A stretch of DNA of 64,000 bases from Thermothelomyces thermophilus ATCC 42464 (taxonomy: Eukaryota; Ascomycota; Sordariomycetes; Sordariales; Chaetomiaceae), in assembly GCF_000226095.1 (NCBI RefSeq), contig NC_016474.1, positions 2,480,001 to 2,544,000 on the forward strand, in the 5' to 3' direction. A program made the position numbers and the translations under genes. The notes under the pieces were generated by a model. The model did not search any database, was not told the origin of the DNA, and worked only from the letters and a program-made list of their open reading frames with translations. Of this stretch, positions 32,666 to 44,376 are shown one piece after another; position 1 is the stretch's first letter, and each line of letters begins with the position of its first letter.

Positions 32666-34680
32666 CTATCCAGCCGCGGCGGCCGCCGTGGAGGCAGGCT
32701 GCTGCTGCTGCTGATGCTGCTGCTGCTGCTGCTGCTGCGCAGCGGGCGGGGCCTTGTCCTGGACCTGTTTCTTAGCAGGAGGCTGTGTCTGCTTGTTGCC
32801 AGGATCCTCGGACGCGACTCGCTTGAGACTCTTCTTGGCGGGCCGCGGCCTTGTTTCGCCGGGCTCGAAGACGTCGTCGGGTAGGGCCGTGTTCCTAACG
32901 TGCTGGATCGATAGGAACATAGTACCCTCCTCATACAGTTCGTTGCTCGTGCACATGGCCTTCCAGTCGTTGACCTCGCGCGACAGGTCCAGCGTCTTGG
33001 CGCCTTCGACCAGCTGCAAACCGATGTAGTGGTTAGTGGTGTAGATTGTCATCTCCTCGGGTTCATCCTTCTTCACGGGGATATCTTCGAGCTTCACGTC
33101 GGCGCCGGCACCGTCGGTCGGTTCGGGCTTGATGCCGGTCGCCGGTGGAAGCTGGGCCTCATCGCCATTCTCACGCTTAGCCCGCACGCCGTCTTCGCCC
33201 TTTGCCTCGGGCGCTTCATTCTTCACAGACGCACCGCTTTCGTGCTTGACCTCCGTCTTAACCTCCTTCTTGGCCTCAGCCTTGGCCTCACCGGTAGCCG
33301 GCTTGTACATGTAAGCCAGGCTGCCGAGGGACACCACCTCTTCGAGCTGCGCATTGTTCTTGCACCGGTGCTCTCGGTCGTAACCCTTGTTGAAGGGCCG
33401 TGCCAAGGAGATGGAAGGGTGCATCTCGAGCTTGTTGACCAACAACCGCACCCTCGATTCAACAAACCCCGACCAGACATTCTGGGCCTTCTTGGTCCTG
33501 CTGGATGAAATGACTGTGAGATAGTATCGGAACCCTGAGGTGAAAAAGGTGTGCTTCGTAAACAAATCTTTCCAGGGACGCTTGCCACGCATGATGTCCT
33601 CCGTTACCTGCACCCCCTTCTCGAGCTCGTCCTTGATCACTGCCATCGAAGACCTGCCCACGTTGTGTGTGGCGCACATGGACGGGTAGGACGGTGTGAT
33701 GATGGGCATCCTGTGATTCCTGTCACTGGCATAGATCTACTCTGTGGTGAGACATCAGCGTCGACCGGGACCGGAGTGAAACTTACCTTGGGATTCCACA
33801 CCGCGACTCGGGTCACGGGACACCCGTATTCAATGTCCTTGAGGAGGACTGGAAGAGGCCATGGCCACTTCAGCATGATGTGGAAGAACTTATTGACTAT
33901 CACCGCGCTCGTAGCCTTGGGATAGAGCTGGCATACCCGAGCGACGAGCATAGCCCAGGCCACACCACCGGGATAACCCATGATGTTGGCATAGATGGCT
34001 TTCCGCTGCGCCCATAGCTTGATGGCGCGAAGCGCGAGCTTGAAGGTAGCCGGTTCGGGAACAAGGTTAAGGATATCGTCCGTGACTCTCGTTCCGTTTA
34101 GCGACCGCACCTCATTCTCGCTCAGGCCGCGGAGGAGATTGTTATCGGCCAGGCTCCAATTTTTGTCGGCCGGCAGCTGTTTCAGTGTTTGAATGGAGCA
34201 AAATATAAGATCGATACTGATGCCGGAGAACTCGAACTTGATGATGGGGACGAACGCCTCGGGCACTGGAGTCAAGTCGGTGATGGCACCGGGAGGAGCC
34301 ATCTCGACAAGGACCTCGGGGAAGATACGAAAGTACTGTTCGACCGTGACGTATTTCGGCGCGACGACGAGAGTATCCATATCGGACCCGGGTCCGTAGA
34401 CGCCGAGGCGATAACTGCCATAAGTAAATACCCTTCCGATGGCATCGCGGATCAAGATGGTGTTTTTAGGTTCCTTCTCCGCGGCTGCCCTCTGTACAAA
34501 CACGTTCGTAATCTTCTCGAGCTGGCGCAAAACTTCTTTCCTCTTTTCAGTCTCGGCCGGGCTCTCGAAGGTGCCCTGGGCTCGCAGTTCCTGGTGCAGC
34601 GCATTGTTCAGCCGTTTCTCCTCCTCCGTCGGTAGTGCGGTCGAAATCGGCGGCGTTACGCCGTAGATTCGTTCGGACAT
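32666..34680 (-). CDS. pap1: Nuclear poly(A) polymerase
   Basis: Catalytic subunit that adds poly(A) tails to cleaved pre-mRNA 3' ends in the nucleus. Two exons, 34680-33787 and 33736-32666, separated by a 50-nt intron, give 654 residues. The start MSERIYGVTPPIST is chosen over an in-frame Met at 35031, because the family begins just before the conserved GVTPPIS. The catalytic pocket is visible: FTYGSYRLGVYGPGSDMDTL (about residues 86-105) with the Asp pair, and FSGISIDLIFC with the third acidic residue. The central domain has RAIKLWAQRKAIYANIMGYP and GGVAWAMLVARVCQLYP; the splice joins VWNPK to IYASDRNHRMPIITP. The RNA-binding domain is split by a Lys/Glu-rich insert (about 33075-33310) holding several SUMO-consensus sites. 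The end has a basic segment and polyQ (32700-32742). It is divergent from a hydrolase gene about 1 kb away. Confidence 0.94.
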
Positions 34681-35683
34681 TACGGCAACGAAAAGTACGT
34701 CGGACGACTGATGGCTGCCCCGGTCGATAGTATCACGGTGGTGAGGGTGCCGACGAGATTGCGAGCACTCGACGACAGGACAGCCGAGTAGGAGGGAGGC
34801 GTGCGCAAATGAATGCTCTGGGAAAAAAGAAAATTCGGAAAAGAACGGAGAAGATGACTGAGGTGGGATGTAGCACCGGCGCCGCCGCAAATTCAAGGCA
34901 TGGTATGGCGACGGTGATGGCGACGGCGACGAGAGCGGCGTGGAGCGTGCTGTTGTTGAATCGACAGTGGACAAGCGCTTCAGAGGGCTGAAATCAGAAG
35001 CCTGCAAAGGCGCAAAGCCAAGCTGGTTCACGCGAAATGTGGAGATGACAGTTCCGTGGCGCTAGCCGATCTGATTGGCATTGTCAGAGGGTTAGTTATC
35101 GCTGAGGCAGCCGAATGCAGCGTATTCCGTACCAGGAGCATGAAATACCTGTATTATACTGTATGTAAGCACGGATTCCATACACTGATCGCTGGTTTGC
35201 GAAACGCCTACCTACTCAGTCGCGGACCAAAATGAGCTGGCAAGGCTAAAAATGAACGCGGAAAAAGTGAACATTAAAGAGCCACAATATAGAGACGGCG
35301 CAAAGAACAATCCGTGACTATGGCAATTAAGGATTGGGATGAGCTGTTGGCGACAAGGTCTTGAAAGACGGAAATCCATGCAAAATTTCGTAACGAACCC
35401 CGGCCACGCACTACGGAGTACGGCTTACATACATACCCTACACCAGATCTCTTGCAAGCTGAGCTGGGACCATCCAACTTGGCGCGAAATACGGAGTACC
35501 TTCTGGTGTAACTAATCCGGATGCAGATCTTTTCCCATCCCCACCCCCACCTTGATAGGATCCTGCCTACTTCACCAGAACCTGGTTCCACAGACGGGAC
35601 GAGAGCCACATGGAAATAATAACCTTTTGAGAATTGCACTCCGGCCGACTCCTACCAAAGGCTTATCTCGATGGGGTCAGACA
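34681..35683. other. Divergent pap1/hydrolase promoter region
   Basis: No gene supported. Two copies of TACGGAGTAC lie at 35412-35421 and 35490-35499, the second extended to TACGGAGTACCTTCT. An in-frame upstream extension of pap1 (to 35031) is judged untranslated. Confidence 0.5.
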
Positions 35684-37122
35684 ATGAAGAAGACGGTATT
35701 GCTCTGTTTTATTCACGGCTTCAAGGTACGGTCCCCCAGGCCAGCATTTGACCGCCTCGCAGTCCATTCCGATGAGTGAAGTAGCTAAGGGGATGATCAG
35801 GGGGATGAGTCCACCTTTGGCAAGAACTATGCCTTTGTCGAGCATCTTCGTAAGCTGGTGGCAGCCGCTCTTCCCAAGGTGAACGTCCAGGCTGTCGTTT
35901 ACCCGACATACAAGACCCGCGGCGACCTGGGAGAGTGCGTGACACGCTTCAGCGACTGGTACGTAGCCCAGCCCCCCCTCCCCCTCCAGCTGGTGCTGCA
36001 GCCGCTTTGCTTGTTTACAATGTACTCACACGCCGCTCTCTCAACACAGGCTCCTCAACAAGGTGATAGACCTCGAAGTAGCCGCCGGGACCTCCTCCCC
36101 GACAATCGACCCCTCCGTTCGCGTTGTGTTAGTAGGACACTCCATGGGCGGCATCGTCGCGGCCGAAACAGCCATCAGGACCGCCTCGGAGCAACCGATC
36201 CACAACTCGGTCGACGAAGACAGCCCCACTAAATCATCCACCGCCATGCCGCCTCCCCCGAATGCGCTCATGTTCCCGTACATCCAGGGTGTCCTCGGCT
36301 TCGATACACCCTTCCTGGGAATATCCCCTGGTGTGGTTGCCCACGGCGCGGAATCGCACTACGCTGCCGCGTCGGCGGCCATCGCCCAGTTAAGCGGACT
36401 GACGAGCCTCTGGGGCGGCACCAAAGCCGCCGAGGCCAGCCCCGACGCGAAGACGGCCGGCGTGTTGCCTCCGGCAGCCCCATCGCCGGGACCCAGAGAC
36501 GGAAACAAAGGCGAGGAGAATCAGAGTAAACCCGCGCCAGCGAACAGCGGTTGGGGCAAGTGGGGCACTATCGCCATCGCGGCGGGTGCCGTAGGCGCCG
36601 TGGCAGCCGGCGGGACGGCAGCCTACCTGAAGCGCGATCAAATCACACAGGGGCTGGGTTGGGTCACGTCGCACCTCGAGTTTGTCGGGTGCCTGGCGCG
36701 CAAGGAGGAGCTGAAGCGGCGGGTAGCGTACATGGTGCGACTGAACAAGGAGCTTGGGGTCGGGTTCGGGAACTTGTACACCCGATTGGGGCAGGCAGCG
36801 GGATCGAAGCAGGTGAGCATGGTTGGGACGGTGCTAGGGAGCGAGAGGACGTTCTGCGTGGTGCCGCAGCGGGACCAGGCTGGAGACTGGCGCCAGGCGG
36901 TGAATGACAGGGCGAAGGATGAGATTGGGGCGCATATTTGTGAGTGGCTCTTCCAAATGGAAATGCCCTGATAACGCGATGCTAACCGGGGGAATAGCCA
37001 TGTTTGGGCCCAAGGAAAACCCGGGCTTCGACAAGATGTCGACTGACGCAAGGGATATGGTTGCGGCCTGGTTCCGCAATGATTGGTATGAGAGCAGCTC
37101 GACAGATACGGTTCGCTCATGA
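35684..37122 (+). CDS. Alpha/beta hydrolase (putative serine esterase)
   Basis: Predicted serine esterase or lipase of unknown substrate. Four exons: 35684-35725, 35801-35958, 36050-36939, 36998-37122, giving 404 residues. The start gives KKTVLLCFIHGFKG, the first strand and oxyanion HG motif joined across the first intron (FK then GDESTFGKNY). The nucleophile elbow VVLVGHSMGGIVAAET (Ser about residue 98) is followed by GFDTPFLGISPGVVAH. A Gly/Ala-rich hydrophobic segment GTIAIAAGAVGAVAAGGTAA (about residues 240-260) could be a membrane or mitochondrial anchor. It is followed by a basic, helical stretch (LARKEELKRRVAYMVRLNKE). A short upstream ATG at 35671 is in another frame and is not used. 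The similarity is to fungal DUF676-like esterases; the specific function is not recognised. Confidence 0.82.
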
Positions 37123-37329
37123 CGCTGGGAGGCAGAGTCGTCTGAGGCGGGTGTCATGTCGTGATATTAGGGGCCCACGACCTGCGTCTGGGGCTGTTTC
37201 TATGTATACTTTTGTTCTCCGTACGCTCGTCCACCTAGAGATACTCCGGAACTTGAAACACGGCCCCCATGGCCGGTAGTTCTAGGAGAGCTGCCGAAGC
37301 AGTAATATCACCGCTTTAAGCAACGGCCA

Positions 37330-38182
37330 TTACTGTGTCTTCTTCTGTGCGGGATTGCCTGGGCCGAGGTACCTTCTCCGCTGCTTCAGCATGTGGCCGT
37401 ACAGGATGACCGAGCCTACCCGATCCATAGCAGTCAGCGTCACATCCTGTCTCGGCATCACTTCTTCAAGGGCGATGATATTTGCGAAGGTCACTAACCC
37501 GGAGCATAAGACAGCAGCACAGCCGTGAGCGCATACGGATACCAAGCCACGAGGTCCGCAGCGGGGCCCCAGAGCGCGAGCAGCGTCATGACCACCTCGC
37601 TGCTGATGCCCACAGGGTACAGTACGAGGAACGCGCTGTACCGCAACCAATGCAGCCAGGTTGGGACCGCATCCACCTGCTTGAGCGCAAAGTACGAGTA
37701 CCGAACGACCTCGGACAGGCTCCAGGCGATCAGCATCGACGAGTAGAAGGGGCTCGCGTTGAGCTGCGGGAACGGCCAGCACACGGCCCACATGAGGAAG
37801 AGCCTGCTCGCGACCTGCATGGCCGTGGTGAAGAACGGGGCGGGGACGACTCCTGTGCGTGATGCGCGCGCAGTACCTTCGTGTTAGCTTCAGGTCGGGC
37901 CGCGGTAGGGCGCATCACGGAAGAGATGGTTGGCTTTTTTTTTTTTTGTTTTTTTTTGGACGGAGAAGAGGACGCACCGGTCAGAGCATGTAGGACCTCC
38001 ATGAGGGCAAAAGTCTGGGTGATGCGCGCAAAGTTGTCTACCACCAGCGGCACGAACGGCGCGCCCTTCCACCACAGGACGACGGCGACACGCCCGAGAA
38101 TGGTGGCCCAAGCGATGGCAGAGGCGGCATTATAGAGGATGAGGTAGGCCTTTTTGGGGCCGAAACCGGTGGATGCAGCCAT
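37330..38182 (-). CDS. phs1: Very-long-chain 3-hydroxyacyl-CoA dehydratase (Phs1)
   Basis: ER membrane enzyme of the third step of the very-long-chain fatty acid elongation cycle, dehydrating 3-hydroxyacyl-CoA to trans-2-enoyl-CoA for sphingolipids. Three exons on the minus strand: 38182-37978, 37852-37499, 37415-37330, giving 214 residues. The start Met opens MAASTGFGPKKAYLILYN, directly before the first helix, as in the family. Conserved blocks are WSLSEVVRYSYFALKQVD and LRYSAFLVLYPVGISSE; Tyr147 and Glu154 in the latter match the catalytic Tyr/Glu spacing known from yeast Phs1. About six membrane helices are visible. The protein ends KKTQ, which fits a KKxx ER-retrieval signal. It converges with the hydrolase gene, with only 207 nt between stops. 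Confidence 0.93.
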
Positions 38183-38908
38183 TTTTGGTATCGCCGGTAT
38201 CTCGTCGACCAGCGGTTATGTTGAAAGTGGTTGACGTGGGACCTCAATGGCGGGCTTGGATTGTGAAGGCTTCGGACAAAAAGGATCAAAAAATTGACCG
38301 AGTTTTAGAGGGCCTGAGCGTTTCCGTTGAGCTGGGCCCCCAGCTGTCATCTCAAGGCCCCGGGGTTCGGGAAAGCTAAAATCGAACCGAGCCTGGATCT
38401 GGGACCTGTGGGGCCGCCTCTGCTCCGCTAAGCTCACGCTACTGACGTAGGCCCGATGCCTCGGTTCTACTACTAAATCATGACCATGGTCGCATGGTTC
38501 GTTAGACGCCGTGTGAAATGCGACATCTGCTTCCAACTCAACATGTTCATCACCAGCCGGGAGTGTGTGCAACGATGCTCAATTCAACATTAGGCTACCT
38601 AACCTTTCCAACTCAAAAGATGGCATTCTGCGAACCTTAAGCGGTGATCGCATCCAAAACATTGCAGATCCCGGTCCCGTTTTCAAACCTGACCTGACCA
38701 TGTCATTTCACAAGGAGAGAGTTGCTCCGATGGGTATCAAATGGGTATCAATACGAACACGGCCACATTCCAGCCGCTGCCCTGCAGCGCTCCATCACGT
38801 CCACGTCATGGACGACTCGAATAAAAAGGAGCAAAACATCGTCAAGGACACCCACGCGCGTCAACACCCTCCCATCCCAGTCTCTGCTCAGACAGGGCCG
38901 GGGTGGAT
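38183..38908. other. Intergenic, phs1 promoter
   Basis: About 730 nt with no supported gene and no clear repeat. It includes the phs1 5' flank and the 3' flank of the small unknown gene. Confidence 0.5.
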
Positions 38909-39362
38909 TTACTTCTTTCTGACAGCCCTCCACAGGTCGTGAAAGCCCTTGCCGCCAAACAAGAACTCCTTTGAGTGTCTGCCGCAGTAGCTGTAGGCGT
39001 TGACCTTCCCGAAGGACTCCCTCTTCGGCGTGGCCTCGGTCGAGGAAGCCGGCGCGGGCTCGGTCGCGTCCTTATGCTCCCAGAGCAAAGGAGGAGCGGC
39101 TGACGAGGTCGAGGTGGGCGAGTCGCAGTAGGCGCCACTGCCGGCGAAAGCCCCGGATGACTTGAAAGGGACGGACACGTTAGCGTCGCGGTTCTTCGCA
39201 TCGGCATAGGGATGAGAAAATGCCTGGGCATTTACGGGGTACAGTACTTACCGAATTGGTAGCGGACTGGGGCGCCCTCTCAACGGTGGGTGTAGCGGCC
39301 CTGACGGGCCCAGATCCCTGCGAGGTGGAAGAAGGGACGTAGGAGGTACCACCCATCGGCAT
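38909..39362 (-). CDS. Small protein of unknown function
   Basis: Not recognised. Two exons on the minus strand, 39362-39252 and 39160-38909, give 120 residues. The intron has GTAAGT and TTTCAAG ends with a GCTAAC branch site about 18 nt before the acceptor, which supports a real gene; retaining it would also leave an open frame only briefly. The N-terminal half is Ser/Thr/Pro-rich and looks disordered. The C-terminal 40 residues look more ordered: ESFGKVNAYSYCGRHSKEFL then FGGKGFHDLWRAVRKK. The Tyr-Cys-Gly-Arg-His core and basic end may form a small conserved fungal motif, but I cannot name it. No signal peptide or membrane segment is visible. Confidence 0.6.
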
Positions 39363-40471
39363 AGGACAAGGCGGGCTGCCCGGGGTTCGCTCAGGGAACA
39401 GGGAAAGGCTGACGCGACTGTTGGTACCAGATCCAGGTACCGTTTCGTGCTAACGATCTGGCGGGGGGTGATTCCAGGCGCCGGTTGGATGAGATGGTTT
39501 GCACTGCCACCGCCAACGCGAGACTTGGTGGACTACAAATGCGGGAGAGTGTGTGTGAGGTTGTGTGTGCCTGGAATGGAGGGATGCCACAAAATCAGAA
39601 AGCAGGGTGTTTGTGAAAGGGCAAGCAAGAACAAGGGGTTGTGAGGCCGGAAGGCTCATATTAAGAACTGGATAGGGCATCAGGACCACAGTATGCCAAG
39701 TCCTACCTAGGACAATATACGGATTACGAGCACCTATCGTACAGACCTACGGAGTACCTTCTGTATATCCGTGACACAGCCGGCCGGACCTATGCGAGCG
39801 GAAATCAGTCACACGCCCAAGATGGCTGCCTTCTCCGTGGAAAAACCGCTTTCTCACATTCTTCTATCCTGGGCATTTCTGGGCATTTCTGGGCAAACTC
39901 CAATGTGGCTTTCCTTTTGCCAACTTAATGGCACAGATACGGCCCACCCGGGCCACCTCTGGCTGTCCACGTGTAGGTGTCGAGCAAAGGAGCGCTTCAA
40001 GCGCCAATCGACTCCGGTGCAAGACGTTCCATCGCTGCGGGGATGGCAGCGGTCGGCTCTGTGACCCTATAGGGCTGCATGGCCTTCCGGGTCCTTGATT
40101 AGTCGGGTTACGGCGCCGCTAGCTTACGTCTGCTTGTCTGATCAAGTTTAATGCGAACCACTCTGTGGGGAATGTGGTTCGCAAATGAGGAAAAAGGCGA
40201 CAACGATCCGTGCCCGAGGATGATGACTCTTCACCGCAGGACCGGATATGGTTGCCGGAGGGTAGCATTCTGTGACCGGGAATGCCGCGGTCTTCTCCAG
40301 CGCCGAAGGCCGAGGCTTGGCCTTGCTCCTCCGAGAACGTCACATCTCCGCGCAGCCACAATCGGTCGCTCTTGCGCCCTTCGGCTTTGCACAACGCGGC
40401 TGTTCCGGGGATATGTAAGGTATGTGGTATTCTCAAAAAAATGCACTCTCTGACGATGTCCTCCGTCTATT
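39363..40471. other. Intergenic, small-gene promoter and frs2 3' flank
   Basis: No supported gene over 1.1 kb. TACGGATTA at 39718-39726 and TACGGAGTACCTTCT at 39748-39762 sit 22 nt apart, both members of the dispersed intergenic words. Confidence 0.5.
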
Positions 40472-42485
40472 CTAGTCCTTGTCCAATCGTACCGCTGGAT
40501 TCTTCTGGATGAAGTTGAGATCAACACCGTGGCCGAGCAACTCGCGAATGTTCGAGATGCCGTATTTAATCATGGTTGGCCTCTCCAGGCTCAAACCGAA
40601 ACCGAAGACCCTCATGTCTTTCGGCAGACCCATGGCCTGAGGCACGTGTTAGCGACGACCTCCAGTCTCAATCTTCATTGAGGAGATCTGGTAATCCGAA
40701 AGACATACCTCCAGCATTTCGGGCCTGAAGATACCCGAGTTTCCAATTTCGATGAGCTTGTTCAGCCCCTTGTGGTGCGAGAAAATCTCCATGCTCGGCT
40801 CTGTGTAGGGGTTGTAGCTGCAATACGGAGTCAGCAACTGTATCTCCCGGCTAGTGGGCTGAAGCACTCACGCCGGCTTGAAGCGCAGGTCAGTCACACC
40901 CATCGCTCCGAAGAAAATCTCCATGAATTCCATCAGACCACCCAGAGTCAACCCATAGTCGGCGATGACGCCTTCCACTTGGTGGAACTCGCATAGATGA
41001 GTGGCGTCCAAAGTCTCGTTTCTGGACAAATGTCAGTGGCTGGGTAGGGGCTCCGAGAGTGGCCGAGTGTGTTGTTACCTGAAGACTCTGTCGATAGAGA
41101 AGTACCGGGCTGGCGGTACTCGCCCATCCTTCCGCTGTCCAGCCAGCTTTTGCAGCATGGCGGCCGATACAGAAGTCGTGTGTGTTCGCAGGACCAGTCT
41201 GGCACTGATTTAGTCGAGGTTACCAAGCAATGGAAGATGTGACGGACCTGAGCGACTCATCTTCAGACCAGGGGTACCTGTACCCAATCGAGCCATACTT
41301 CCCATTCTCGTGAACTTCTCGCACGTTCTGGAAGTATGCCTCGTAGTCGTGCTTATCGTCTGCCGACGCTGGTGCAGGCCTTCCGGCCTTTACCGGGTCT
41401 GATACGTAGAAAGTGTCTTGGAGGTCGCGCGCAGGATGTTGCTTGATGATGTTAGAACGACCATTGGAGCGCAATTAAGCACTTGAGAAGCATACCTGAG
41501 GCACGAAGAGGGCATCGAAATTCTGTATGTCTTTTGGGTCAGCAATCTGTCCTGAGACATCCAACCGCAACCACACTCACCCAGAAACCAGACTCAACAA
41601 ACTGATTTGTGGGCATTTCCTCGAAACCCATCTCGAAGAAGATCTGCCTGTGGGGTAGATGTCAACAAAAACACATGTTCAATTGATCCAGGTTCTCAGA
41701 AGAGAATGTGGGAGGAGCATACCTGAACTCCTGCCGAACCTTGTTCAGAGGGTGTAGGGCACCAGCATGTTGATCCGCACCCAAGGCCTTGAAGTTGTAC
41801 GGCTTGAAGGTAGCCGTTTTCCAAGCGCCGGATGCGAGCATCTCGGCCGTGAGGTCCGTCTCCTCCTTGACCATCTCGAGCGCGAACTTGGGCCCCTTAC
41901 TTATCCGGAAAGAAATGACCTTTTGCATCTTTAGAAGCTTGCGCTTCTTCAAATCGGCAAGGATCTTGGCGTCGTGCGTCCGCGTCTCCTGAATCACCTT
42001 GAGCTGATCCCGCGTCACATCATTGATCGAGTCGACCTGCCAGAATTGTAAGCACGCGGAAATTTCAGATTGATAGGAGGAAAATTACACACCAATGCCA
42101 CAAGCTTCGCGCCGTCCTTCTTGATCCACTTCTCCTTGAAGGCCTTGCCCTGACCAACCTTGGTCACCGTCTTGTCGCCAATCTTGTTCTCGAGGTCTTG
42201 GATCGAAAGGCCGTCGATAGCCTGGCGCACCGCCTCAAAGACACGGGCCTCATGGCTGCCATGGCTGACAATAATTTCGGCCTCGGGCTCCAAGAGAGCT
42301 TCCTCGCGCTCAACCTGCTCGTACGTAACCATGGAACGGGAAGCGAGACGGTCGAGGGCAGCTTTGATCGACTCAAAGGGGACACCAGGGAAGGCCTCGG
42401 TGGACGAGATCGGATCAGACTTAGACAGCGCATGGAGGACCTCCGAGGTGAGGTCCCCCCTGGGATTGGTGCTTTCCGGAGCCAT
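40472..42485 (-). CDS. frs2: Cytosolic phenylalanyl-tRNA synthetase, alpha subunit
   Basis: Class II aminoacyl-tRNA synthetase subunit that carries the active site and pairs with the beta subunit (Frs1). Nine exons on the minus strand: 42485-42093, 42036-41723, 41647-41581, 41522-41496 (27 nt), 41441-41248, 41198-41079, 41021-40872, 40817-40709, 40636-40472, giving 512 residues. The N-terminal winged-helix DNA-binding-like region begins [20 protein letters not shown]. Catalytic-domain blocks are [33 protein letters not shown], the motif-2 region [15 protein letters not shown] with [29 protein letters not shown], and motif 3, [17 protein letters not shown]. The acceptor at 41198/41199 is set so that the frame reads [11 protein letters not shown], the family sequence; another AG six nt upstream would add two residues. 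Confidence 0.94.
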
Positions 42486-44376
42486 ACTGCTGGACGTGAC
42501 TGCGCTGCTCTAACCTGATTCCGAGAAATGTTGACTCAGACGCCAGAATCGCGGGGCACTGGTGGTTAGGCTCGAGACCCACTCTCCCGGAACAACGATT
42601 TTAGGCGGGGTTGTGGCAGGGCCGCACTCGATAAATGCATATCCTTTCTGGCTTTGTGGTTACAACCCCTTGGCGAGAACAACAGCTCATCCTGTTGAAT
42701 CCCAATGAACATTACTAGAAAGCGAGAGTCGACCTTGGTCCTATACGCTCACAGGCGGGTGTTTGTACAAAACGCTAACTATCACCGTCTTTTGAAATTC
42801 AAGACTCATGTATCCAAATAGCGCACCAATCCAGACACTGAGTAGTTCCAGGGAAGAACGACATGATTCCTGTAGCCACGGTTGATGCATGATTTGCTCT
42901 CTCGCGCCTGAGGTTGGCGAGTAGGGAAAAGTAGCCCGGTGCTCACTTCCGGCACCTCGAGGAAATCAAGAGGCTAATCCTATATTGACAGCTCTGCCAA
43001 ACCTGAAGAGGTGTCATCTGCTGAGTATGCACATGTGCATCCGCGTCCTCTGGCGTCATTGCCAAGAGGAGGCCGATAAAATACTCAGGGCGTATGCGAG
43101 GAGTAAGGCAAGGTAAGAACCTTGCTCGGGATTTGTAGGATTAGTACAGCAGGATAGCTAGGCCAGGGACTTTGCTCCGATCCTTGTTTGGCGTTTGTGT
43201 GAGCGAGTGGGGGTCGGGTACCTTACCCGCCGCCCATCACCTCGCGAATCACACCGCTGTCCTGAGTTGACGCATTCTTTGGTCGAGGCGAAAATCGTTC
43301 TGGTTCCTCTACTTATGAATCTTACATTCTTATTCTTTCTTCTTCTTTTTTTTTTTGCTGACGGTAATCCAGATTCGCGGTTTCGTTGCTGCTGAAGAAG
43401 GGTGCGACGGACCCTCCATGTTATGCCTTGCTACGCTGCGTAACTGTAAACCACCCTGGTATATCTTTGTTTTAGTGCTTCACAACCCATCTCGGCCTTC
43501 GACGATATGGGCTTGCATGAATTCTCTAGAATGACTTACGTTACATAGATCATGATTCTTAACGTTGGTCCTCCACAACGATCATTCTATATCTCTTAAT
43601 CTAGAACGTGAAGCGTTGGTTTACTCTTGCATTGATTTACTTCGGCTCAGACATCGTCTCCAGAAAGCGCCTCCAGGCTTTTGGAATTGTCAGATCCTTT
43701 TGTATGTGCTGCTATTTGAATATTGGGCCCAAAGTGAGGTGAGAGGCTAGGCTGGTATGATACCCTCTTCTTGTTTTTATTCTCCGCTCCAACTCGTCTT
43801 TCTTCGATAGACGGCACCTAATAGTTCCAGCCCGATGTATCTCGCTGGACCTTCCGGTACTCGAGGGTCATGACTGAGCAGATGATAGTCCTGTCTAGAA
43901 CTCTTACGGCGGCTAGAAGCTTGTTCCATTTGCATTGAAGTCCGTGTTAGTTCCCGAACTGCACGACGGCATATCAAGACGGATCGCATCGTCGTAATCG
44001 GCGGGCACTTCGGGCGTCTTGCTAAACGGCTCTTACACATGCACGCAATAGTCACCGCCGGAGGTGGGTTATCGAGGGTAATTACAAAGTCCTGGGCCGA
44101 AACAATGAACGGGAACGCCGGCCCTTCGGAGCCTGGCGTCCCTTGTATTAAAAGTTGTAAGTCATGTATCCATCTAACGAAACGCTGTCCCACCCCTTCT
44201 GATGCAGCATACGCCGTCGCATAATATGTCGTCCATGAGCCTGGGCAGCTCCCCCGCCAAACGCCGCAAGGCCAACCACCTTGTCCAATACCCAAGTGGC
44301 CGGAATAATATATGAGATGCATACGTGTCATGTACCAAAATAGCCGTGTTCGGTGTATTCAAACCCGGGCCTTCTC
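42486..44376. other. Intergenic, frs2 promoter and arl1 3' flank
   Basis: 1.9 kb with no supported gene. Scattered ORFs (for example 43777-44331 minus, 44039-44224 plus) lack recognisable domains and splice-consistent neighbours. A short T run lies at 43347-43357. I found no tRNA B-box. Confidence 0.5.

Noticed and set aside
34681-35031. In-frame N-terminal extension of poly(A) polymerase
   Set aside because: Low-complexity Ser/Pro sequence upstream of the conserved start; family proteins begin close to GVTPPIS.
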